A stretch of DNA of 56,858 bases from positions 40,937-97,794 of the forward strand of contig DHPU01000002.1 of the NCBI GenBank assembly GCA_002407935.1. The letters run 5' to 3'. The position numbers and the translations under genes are program-made. How positions within the stretch are numbered: the first letter of the stretch is position 1; each line of letters starts with the position of its first letter. This document shows, in pieces, positions 51,191 to 56,858 of the stretch. This DNA comes from Peptococcaceae bacterium UBA5356. GTDB taxonomy: Bacteria; Bacillota; Peptococcia; DRI-13; DTU073. The notes below the pieces were generated by a model. The model ran no database searches. It was not told where the DNA came from and worked only from the letters and a program-made list of their open reading frames with translations.

Positions 51191-51811
51191 TTAAAGAATA
51201 TTGGTAAACAAAAATTATATCGTCCAGATACCGGTATTACTGATATGTTTACTAATCTACAACCGATACTTACCCGTCCTATTAATTGGGAGCTTATACG
51301 GCAGCAATACGACCAAATGGTTAAATATGCTACTGCGTTGCGCCTGGGAACTGCTGAAACCGAAGCAATAATGAAAAGGTTTACGAGAAATAATTTGAAA
51401 CATCCTACATATCTTGCTTTAGCAGAATTGGGAAAAGCCATTAAAACAATATTCCTTTGTGAATACCTAAATTCTGAGAAATTGAGGATAGAAATTCATG
51501 AAGGGCTAAATGTGGTTGAAAACTGGAATTCAGCAAATGTATTTATTTTTTATGGAAAAGGTGGAGAAATATCAACTAACCGTATTGAAGACCAAGAACT
51601 TGCTGTATTAAGTTTACACCTATTACAAAACTGCCTTGTCTACGTCAATACTTTAATGATTCAGAAAATACTATCACAAGATAAGTGGCATGACATAATG
51701 ACACCGGAAGATCTCAGGGCACTCACGCCACTTATCTATGCTCACATAAATCCATATGGAAACTTTAATCTTGATATGAATGAAAGAATACCTATAGACA
51801 TCGCTATATGA
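51182..51811 (+). pseudogene. tnpA: Truncated Tn3-family transposase (C-terminal part)
   Basis: About 209 residues matching the end of Tn3-type DDE transposases: LTRPINWELIRQQYDQMVKY, ALRLGTAETEAIMKRFTRNN, AELGKAIKTIFLCEYL, IHEGLNVVENWNSAN, FYGKGGEISTNR and LTPLIYAHINPYGNF. The frame continues upstream of ATG 51245 to 51182 (LKNIGKQKLYRPDTG), where homology stops at a TAA. Full-length TnpA is near 1000 aa, so most of the protein, including two of the three acidic residues, is missing. It is a dead remnant. Just after it lies a possible decayed terminal repeat (51880-51912). Confidence 0.9.
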
Positions 51812-51822
51812 AATAGCTTCAA

Positions 51823-51845
51823 GGGGGAGTACTAGCGAAGCTGTC
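51823..51845 (+). repeat. Left copy of a 23-bp inverted repeat
   Basis: Begins GGGGGAGTACTAGCGAAGCT. Its reverse complement matches 54216-54239 with two mismatches and one indel. The pair brackets about 2.4 kb. GGGGG termini are typical of Tn3-family ends. Confidence 0.75.
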
Positions 51846-51939
51846 ACTAACCGCAAAGCGAATGGCAATTTGTGTTAATTAACAATCGGATTAACGCATT
51901 TTCGAAAAGCTATCATATGGTCTTATTCGGATAAATGAA

Positions 51940-51975
51940 AAACGAGCCTCCCAAAATACCTAGAAAAGCTCGTTT
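51940..51975. terminator. Hairpin in the gap after the Tn3 remnant
   Basis: AAACGAGC/GCTCGTTT (51940-51947 with 51968-51975) with a 20-base loop. The 257-base gap 51812-52068 holds this hairpin, the left inverted repeat and no gene I can support. It may end minus-strand transcription from the 149-aa gene. Confidence 0.4.
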
Positions 51976-52068
51976 GGCATACATAAAATAATATGAAAAA
52001 CATTTTAGCATACTTATTATGGTACACTGGCGGTAAAACTTGGATTTAAGATATTAACTGTGGAAGTT

Positions 52069-52518
52069 TCATGGTAATCCCCAATCATGAATTTTCCATT
52101 TAGCATTCTTGGTTTCTTTGACTAGTATAAAATACTGTTTATACTTCTTTTGATCAATATTATTAAAATAAGTTACACGAAAGCTCATTGATTGAAATGG
52201 ATCGTGACCATAATTGGATTTATAACTATGAGGTGGCAAACGAAACTTGTCATCTTTAATATACTCAATTGATGTTAATTTAGGTTTCCATCCCTTTATA
52301 TTTGTTTCGTTAAATCTTCCTGCCAGATATCTGCCAATAGTACCATTAGCCCCTTTTACATCTTCATTGTTTACAGCTGCAAATAAATCAGTAATAACTC
52401 GTTTCCCATCCGAAATATCATCATTAGTGATCGTTTTAGAGAAGTAACTGTTAGCAATAACGATAACTACAGTACAAATTAGTATGATAGTTAAGAATAT
52501 CATTACCCATTTTTTCAT
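52069..52518 (-). CDS. Exported or anchored protein of unknown function, 149 aa
   Basis: One N-terminal hydrophobic helix (VMIFLTIILICTVVIVIA) with a basic start, then an extracellular-looking domain of about 120 residues rich in aromatic and lysine residues, ending WKIHDWGLP. The compact alpha/beta pattern recalls NTF2-like or DUF4829-type lipoprotein domains, but there is no lipobox cysteine and I cannot assign it. AAGGAG precedes the ATG. A terminator separates it from the upstream amidase gene. It lies inside the inverted-repeat-bracketed segment. Confidence 0.8.
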   Translation of the reverse strand: MKKWVMIFLTIILICTVVIVIANSYFSKTITNDDISDGKRVITDLFAAVNNEDVKGANGTIGRYLAGRFNETNIKGWKPKLTSIEYIKDDKFRLPPHSYKSNYGHDPFQSMSFRVTYFNNIDQKKYKQYFILVKETKNAKWKIHDWGLP

Positions 52519-52546
52519 AATTTATACTCCTTAAGATATATAAAAA

Positions 52547-52596
52547 GGACTTACCACTAAGAATATTAAATTGGTTAATTTTAGCAGTAAGTCCTA
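52547..52596 (-). terminator. Terminator of the amidase-domain gene
   Basis: AGGACTTA/TAAGTCCT (52547-52554 with 52589-52596); on the minus strand the stem is followed by a run of T before the next gene. Confidence 0.8.
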
Positions 52597-52612
52597 CTTT
52601 AGATGGCTAGTG

Positions 52613-53875
52613 TTAACTACTAAATTGTGCTGTGCCAAAATAAATTTGTCTCATATAACAGTCATTTCCGCCAAACGATATAATAACATCCCAAAGATTT
52701 GCATTGTAATTGTCATAAGAGTGATAAGAAATCAAAATATCACTATAATACTGGGGAGAAGTAGGAGTATATGTTACGAACGTAGAATGGTGATAATCTG
52801 TTAATTCACCAAACTGAAGTACATCACCATATTTTATAGCACTAGGCGAAAGGTTATAGTATGGGTTATTATTATTTACCCCAGTTCCTTTAGGACCGTA
52901 TGTTTTAGAACTTGTTGCATAGCTCCAAAAGTTGGTAACACTTTCCCATTTACCTGAACCACCGCCTCCAACACGGCCACCGAACCAGCCGGTTGTGTAA
53001 GTACCATTAACCATTCTAACTTTATTACTGATATTACTTTTTGATAATGTATCGTTTCCTTCTACGTATCCTCCATAAGCTGCCCAGACACACTGAGATA
53101 CGAAGTTTGTACAATCTCCACCACTTTCATCGGGTACGGTATAAAAAAACCTCTCGTTTAAATCACTTTCTTCCGCAAATCTTTGGGCATAATTTCTACC
53201 CAACATTCTGTTATATGTAAAACTCGTAGCAGGAGTTACTAATGAAGAACCTACTACTTGTTGCTTAATCGTTGCAGCACTACCATCGATATATTTTTTG
53301 GTTTGTTCAATACTTTTCATTTTTTCTTCTTTCGCTTTAGTAATAGCATCTCTTTGAGAAAGTCCTTGTTTTACTTTTTTGTTAACTAAAGTTTTGAAAC
53401 AATCAGCCGCTAAAGAATTACAATTAATACTGCTTAATTTCCATTTTTTATTACTCTTAACTAAATTAAAAGTATAGTCGCTAGAAAGCGAAGAAATTGA
53501 ATTTGGCGTGGTCGAGTAAACATAATCAAGATGCATAAGAACTTTTACAGTTGCATTATTGCCTGAGATAGAAATATCTTTGTAATCCAAACTTACCTTA
53601 TAGTCTTTATAGTATAAGCCAATTGCTTTGTCTCCTTCAACCATGAACTCCTGTACTGCTTTATTAAAATAAGTATTATCATTATCTTCAAGGAACTCAT
53701 TAGAATTAATGACATCCATTTTCTGGAAAGACTTATAATAGTTATCAAAATATTTCTCTATAACAGCTTTGATGTTTTCATTATTTGTTGTTTCAGCCCC
53801 GAATGCTAGATTGTAGTTTCCTAGAATCAAGGTAAAAATAACTATTAGAAAAATTATTTTTTTTATTTTATTCAT
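52613..53875 (-). CDS. Exported protein with C-terminal amidase-like domain
   Basis: About 420 aa with a signal peptide (IIFLIVIFTLILGNYNLAFG), an N-terminal domain of about 150 residues of unknown type (VSLDYKDISISGNNATVKVL and following), a lysine-rich linker, and a C-terminal putative amidase domain of the Amidase_6 type: YNRMLGRNYAQRFA, catalytic-type cysteine in GGDCTNFVSQCVWAAYGG, and histidines in YHHSTFVTY. It resembles NlpC/P60-like cysteine hydrolases, so wall turnover or self-protection is likely. The start is ATG 53875, behind GGGAGTG. It is alone in an accessory segment. Confidence 0.88.
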   Translation of the reverse strand: MNKIKKIIFLIVIFTLILGNYNLAFGAETTNNENIKAVIEKYFDNYYKSFQKMDVINSNEFLEDNDNTYFNKAVQEFMVEGDKAIGLYYKDYKVSLDYKDISISGNNATVKVLMHLDYVYSTTPNSISSLSSDYTFNLVKSNKKWKLSSINCNSLAADCFKTLVNKKVKQGLSQRDAITKAKEEKMKSIEQTKKYIDGSAATIKQQVVGSSLVTPATSFTYNRMLGRNYAQRFAEESDLNERFFYTVPDESGGDCTNFVSQCVWAAYGGYVEGNDTLSKSNISNKVRMVNGTYTTGWFGGRVGGGGSGKWESVTNFWSYATSSKTYGPKGTGVNNNNPYYNLSPSAIKYGDVLQFGELTDYHHSTFVTYTPTSPQYYSDILISYHSYDNYNANLWDVIISFGGNDCYMRQIYFGTAQFSS

Positions 53876-54164
53876 ATTGATCACTCCCAAACATGATTTT
53901 TACTTTGAGAATATCTTTTAGACTCACATTTTAACTACAAAATATTCTATGTTTTCATATTTTTACACCACCTTACGATTAATTAGTGCTTGCTAAAAGT
54001 CTGTACTTATAGTACCATAAATGATTATCAATGGCAAATAGTTAATATTATGTTACTTAATATTAATTTATCCGTGTAAGTCGTTTTTTTGGCATCCATA
54101 TCCTTCGTTGGTACAATTCCTAATATAAAGAGAGTTACATTCACAAGTTCCGAGTGTATAAATG

Positions 54165-54202
54165 AAGTGGAAACCCCTATATTTCAAAGGCTTCCACTTT
54201 TT
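54165..54202 (+). terminator. Orphan terminator-like hairpin
   Basis: AAGTGGAA/TTCCACTT (54165-54172 with 54192-54199) followed by five T on the plus strand. No plus-strand gene leads into it. The gap 53876-54289 otherwise contains only the right inverted repeat and AT-rich sequence. Confidence 0.5.
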
Positions 54203-54215
54203 GAGTTAAGATAAT

Positions 54216-54239
54216 GACAGCTTCGCCGGTACTACCCCC
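54216..54239 (-). repeat. Right copy of the inverted repeat
   Basis: Ends in CCCCC; its reverse complement starts GGGGGTAGTACCGGCGAAGC and matches the left copy at 51823-51845. No matching target duplication is seen in the five flanking bases on each side. Confidence 0.75.
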
Positions 54240-54289
54240 AAATAAGTAGTTTATGGGCATGTGCCACAATAAATGGGATTATTTTACAT

Positions 54290-54466
54290 TTACTTTGCAG
54301 TACATGACACGGATGCTCCCACCACCCCATCATGGGGCAAAAGCCCTCCGATAACAGGGAAATCAATTCTTGTGATTTTTTTATTAAAGCCAGAGGTACT
54401 AAATCCAAATACGATCAATATAACAACCATTAGCCCAAAGCATAAACCGATAAATGTTTTTTTCAT
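54290..54466 (-). CDS. 58-aa small exported or membrane peptide
   Basis: ATG 54466 follows AAAGGAG at good distance. The peptide has a basic start and one hydrophobic segment (TFIGLCFGLMVVILIVFGF), then a polar tail of about 35 residues ending GVVGASVSCTAK. It could be a secreted peptide or an anchored small protein. No family recognised. It lies about 50 bases outside the right inverted repeat, so truncation by that element is possible. Confidence 0.6.
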   Translation of the reverse strand: MKKTFIGLCFGLMVVILIVFGFSTSGFNKKITRIDFPVIGGLLPHDGVVGASVSCTAK

Positions 54467-54606
54467 AATCAAAAACTCCTTTATTAAATTAATATCATTT
54501 ATAATTAGTCCCATAATTTAACTGTCATTATTTAGTATACAATAAAATTTTCCATAATAACAAACGTGATAATATAAAAAATATGTATAGAACGTTACAA
54601 TATTCA

Positions 54607-54653
54607 AAAAAGGTTAAGAAACTACTGGTTATCAGCAGTCTCTTAACCTTTTT
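54607..54653. terminator. Bidirectional terminator downstream of korC
   Basis: Perfect 13-bp stem AAAAAGGTTAAGA/TCTTAACCTTTTT (54607-54619 with 54641-54653), A- and T-rich on the outside in both directions. It ends the kor operon on the minus strand. Confidence 0.88.
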
Positions 54654-54703
54654 AAAACTTGTTCAAGTATTTTTTATTTAACTCTTATCTTGTCCTAATT
54701 TAT

Positions 54704-55252
54704 TTATTTCGTTTCCAGAGCTTTTTTGCCCCATTCCCAGCCTAGCTTAAGTGCTTGCACATTTAGGTCAGCAACTTTGGGTAGCCGGTTGCGTGTTGCT
54801 TCTTCCAGCGCATTTAAGGGAACAAGATTCCCTATCGCAGCGAGTGCCCCAATAGCCAGCACATTAGCAGTAAGGATATTCCCGATTTGTTCTCTCGCTA
54901 GTTGTGAAATAGGCACATTGATTACTTGAGCCTTTACTGCCGGCATTTCATTCACAATACTATTATCCACCAAGATAACTCCATCCTCGGTAACTTTATC
55001 CGCATATAAATCCGCAGCCTTTTGCGACATCAGCAATAAATATTGGGGCATAATGACCTTGGGATATTTAATTGGTTGATCACTTAAGATAACCTCAGCT
55101 TTACTAGCCCCTCCCCTAGCTTCTGGTCCATAACTTTGGGTTTGCACAACCTCTTGACCATCAAGAACAGCAGCTTCTCCCAGGATAATGCCGCCGGAGA
55201 TAATCCCTTGTCCGCCGGTACCGCTTAAACGGATATTGATTTTAAAAGACAT
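54704..55252 (-). CDS. korC: 2-oxoacid:ferredoxin oxidoreductase gamma subunit
   Basis: 182-aa subunit with the family start INIRLSGTGGQGIISGGIILGE and the conserved QTQSYGPEARGGASKAEVI segment. With KorA and KorB it oxidatively decarboxylates a 2-oxoacid, probably 2-oxoglutarate, to the acyl-CoA with reduction of ferredoxin; the reverse, reductive direction is possible in an anaerobe. The gene follows korB with a two-base gap. AAGGAG precedes the ATG. Confidence 0.93.
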   Translation of the reverse strand: MSFKINIRLSGTGGQGIISGGIILGEAAVLDGQEVVQTQSYGPEARGGASKAEVILSDQPIKYPKVIMPQYLLLMSQKAADLYADKVTEDGVILVDNSIVNEMPAVKAQVINVPISQLAREQIGNILTANVLAIGALAAIGNLVPLNALEEATRNRLPKVADLNVQALKLGWEWGKKALETK

Positions 55253-55254
55253 CC

Positions 55255-56076
55255 TTATTCAGCTCCTTTCTGCAGACTGGCAATAAGCCGGTCATATAAC
55301 TCGGTAAATTCAGGAGCTTGTTCGTGATATATTTCGCCGATTAAAAATTTATCGGTCAATTGTTCAGAAGTCATTTTCTCCGCTGCTTTAATGTTGACAG
55401 CATGCTCCTTTAGCCAGGTCATCATCTGGGGGGCATTACCCATCTTGTTACGGCGTCCGTAAGAAATGGGACAAAGGGAGACGGCTTCTACAAAGGAAAA
55501 CCCTTTATTATCAATTGCTTTTTTAAGGAGTTCCGTAAGTAATTTTACATGATAAACGGTACTTCTTCCGACATAGGTAGCTCCGGCCGCTTGCGTCAAT
55601 TTACAAATATCAAAAGCACGTTCCAAATTACCGTAAGGAGAAGTAGTGGCAAATTTACCGTGTGGGGTCATGGGTGAATATTGCCCCCCGGTCATGCCAT
55701 AGATATTGTTATTAAACATAATTACATTCAGATCAATATTACGTCTGGCGGCATGGATTAAGTGATTTCCGCCGATGGCCGAACCATCACCGTCACCTGT
55801 CAGCACAAAGACCTGCAGTTCGGGATTAGCCAGTTTAATCCCCGTAGCAAAGGCAATCGCCCGTCCGTGGGTGGTATGAACCGTATCAAAATTCATATAA
55901 CCGGAGGCTCGTGAAGAGCAACCGATTCCGGAAACAATGACCGTTTTATCCTGTTCTAATCCAGATTCATGAATAGCCTCCAGAATGGCTTTCATGACAA
56001 TCCCGTTACCACAGCCCGGACACCAGATGTGAGGTAAGCGGTTAAGACGCAAGTACTTTTCCACATCTTTAAGCAT
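55255..56076 (-). CDS. korB: 2-oxoacid:ferredoxin oxidoreductase beta subunit
   Basis: 273-aa thiamine-diphosphate subunit: WCPGCGNGIVMKAI, GIGCSSRA, HGRAIAFATGIKLANP and the TPP/Mg motif GDGDGSAIGGNH with FNNNIYGMTGGQ. The cysteines are those that coordinate an iron-sulfur cluster in this family. The stop is two bases before korC, and the start overlaps the korA end by eight bases. AAGGAGG precedes the ATG. The 2-oxoglutarate preference is inferred from overall resemblance to KorB. Confidence 0.93.
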   Translation of the reverse strand: MLKDVEKYLRLNRLPHIWCPGCGNGIVMKAILEAIHESGLEQDKTVIVSGIGCSSRASGYMNFDTVHTTHGRAIAFATGIKLANPELQVFVLTGDGDGSAIGGNHLIHAARRNIDLNVIMFNNNIYGMTGGQYSPMTPHGKFATTSPYGNLERAFDICKLTQAAGATYVGRSTVYHVKLLTELLKKAIDNKGFSFVEAVSLCPISYGRRNKMGNAPQMMTWLKEHAVNIKAAEKMTSEQLTDKFLIGEIYHEQAPEFTELYDRLIASLQKGAE

Positions 56077-56858
56077 GGGCGACCGCCTCCTTCACTTTAT
56101 TGACTATTTCGGCAGGCGTAATCAGTTCTCCATTGATTTTATTGATACCCTGCAGTAATTCTTTATTGTACATGGTTCGTTCTACTTCAAGGCGTAGTTG
56201 TCCGGCGTTCATTTCAGGGACAAAAACCCCTTTTTTATGAGCTGTAAATTCTCTAATTACCTGTTCCGGGAACGGCCAAATAGTTTGCAGCTGCAAAAGT
56301 CCTGTTTTGATACCCTGTTTTCTTAAAATTTCGATCGCTTCCAGCGAGGAACGTGCGGAACAGCCGTATGAAATTAATAAATATTCGGCATCATCTGTTT
56401 CCCAAGTTTGATACAGCGTGATTTCGTCACAATAAGGTTCTAATTTATGAAGCAATCTGGTTAATTGCTGTTCAATTATCTGCGTTTTTCCGGTTGGACT
56501 ACCGGCTTGATCGTGATTTAAACCGGTAACGTGCCAGTGATAGCCTTTGCCGAAATCCGCCATTGCGGGAATACCACTTTCATCCGTAGCATAAGGTTGA
56601 TAATCTTTTGGTGAAACAGCAGGTCTTTTCCGGTCGATTATTTCCAGCTCATTTAAAGTGGGTAGTACAACTTTTTCGCGTAAATGTCCAATTACCTCAT
56701 CCAGTAAAAGAATTACCGGCACACGAAATTTTTCGGCAAAATTAAGGGCGTTAATCGTCAAAGTATAGGCTTCAAGCACAGAAGCAGGAGCAAGGGTAAT
56801 TACAGGATGGTCGCCGTGGGTACCCCAACGGGCTTGCATGACATCGCCTTGCGCCGGA
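56069..56858 (-). CDS. korA: 2-oxoacid:ferredoxin oxidoreductase alpha subunit (5' part outside window)
   Basis: At least 262 residues of the alpha subunit; the frame stays open to the window edge. The first visible residues (PAQGDVMQARWGTHGD) are an internal conserved stretch of KorA, so the ATG at 56839 is not the true start and about 100 residues are missing. Visible features: ITLAPASVLEAYTLTINALN, VILLLDEVIGHLRE, LISYGCSARSSLEAIEILR and VPEMNAGQLRLEVE. It overlaps korB, forming a korA-korB-korC operon on the minus strand. Confidence 0.93.
   Translation of the reverse strand, partial: PAQGDVMQARWGTHGDHPVITLAPASVLEAYTLTINALNFAEKFRVPVILLLDEVIGHLREKVVLPTLNELEIIDRKRPAVSPKDYQPYATDESGIPAMADFGKGYHWHVTGLNHDQAGSPTGKTQIIEQQLTRLLHKLEPYCDEITLYQTWETDDAEYLLISYGCSARSSLEAIEILRKQGIKTGLLQLQTIWPFPEQVIREFTAHKKGVFVPEMNAGQLRLEVERTMYNKELLQGINKINGELITPAEIVNKVKEAVAHA

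Noticed and set aside
51868..51915. 38-bp Tn3 terminal repeat after the transposase remnant
   Set aside because: GGATTAACGCATTTTCGAAA resembles the inner part of some Tn3 ends, but the outer CCCC is absent and no partner copy is found in the window, so it is mentioned but not annotated.
1..56858. CRISPR arrays, rRNA, tRNA genes, complete prophage or defence island
   Set aside because: No spaced direct repeats, no rRNA or tRNA-like conserved stretches and no phage structural or defence gene sets were seen. The only mobile DNA is the Tn3 remnant and the inverted-repeat segment.

Overview
The window looks like the chromosome of an AT-rich, anaerobic, endospore-forming Firmicute of the class Clostridia, probably a Peptococcaceae-like lineage; I cannot name the genus. 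The gene order is the classical Firmicute housekeeping order: rimO-pgsA-pgpA-cinA-recA-recX-rny-ymdB-spoVS, then miaB-mutS-mutL-miaA-hfq-spoVK-hflX-ynbB-lexA-yneA. spoVS, spoVK, a PdaB-type deacetylase and a sigma-H-like promoter indicate sporulation. The KorABC ferredoxin oxidoreductase, AdhE and the cobalamin nucleotide-loop genes indicate an anaerobe. No rRNA, tRNA or CRISPR array was seen.

Layout. 1-11.3 kb (+ strand): rimO, pgsA, pgpA, a short membrane FtsH-like protease with an anchored partner, cinA, a DbpA-type helicase, SOS-controlled recA, recX, and rny behind a structured, terminator-bearing leader. 11.3-20.5 kb (+): ymdB, spoVS, a dipeptidase, a PHP phosphoesterase, cobU-cobS-cobC, guaB, a polysaccharide deacetylase and hisC, whose start codon lies inside an unusual triple repeat. 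20.5-24.3 kb: mreB-like gene (-), Orn/Lys/Arg decarboxylase (+), L,D-transpeptidase (-). 24.3-40.3 kb (+): patatin, miaB, mutS, hydantoinase, HDAC-like hydrolase, mutL, miaA, hfq, spoVK, two small genes absent from routine ORF lists, hflX with a JAMM-like N-terminus, and ynbB. 40.4-44.8 kb: divergent lexA/yneA SOS locus, a Cys-rich mini-protein, and a lipid kinase plus LtaS-like pair. 44.8-50.8 kb (-): PTS-IIC-like permease, CBM25-like protein, alkylpyrone pair (type III PKS and methyltransferase), adhE. 50.8-54.6 kb: an accessory patch with a truncated gene, a Tn3 transposase remnant and a segment bracketed by inverted repeats that carries an amidase-domain exported protein. 54.7 kb to the end (-): korC, korB and partial korA.

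How the genes work together. The window joins DNA repair and SOS control (recA, recX, mutS, mutL, lexA, yneA; LexA-type boxes at recA and lexA/yneA), RNA metabolism (rimO, miaB, miaA, hfq, rny, ymdB, DbpA-like helicase, HflX), envelope and lipid synthesis (pgsA, pgpA, mreB, L,D-transpeptidase, lipid kinase, LtaS-like protein) and anaerobic metabolism. Four signals stand out most: three genes whose Shine-Dalgarno is followed at normal spacing by AUA, AUC or AUU rather than AUG/GUG/UUG; the predicted three-way-junction RNA before rny; the hisC initiation region, where the Shine-Dalgarno is a loop and the AUG lies in a perfect 14-bp stem with a competing upstream copy; and the JAMM-HflX fusion.
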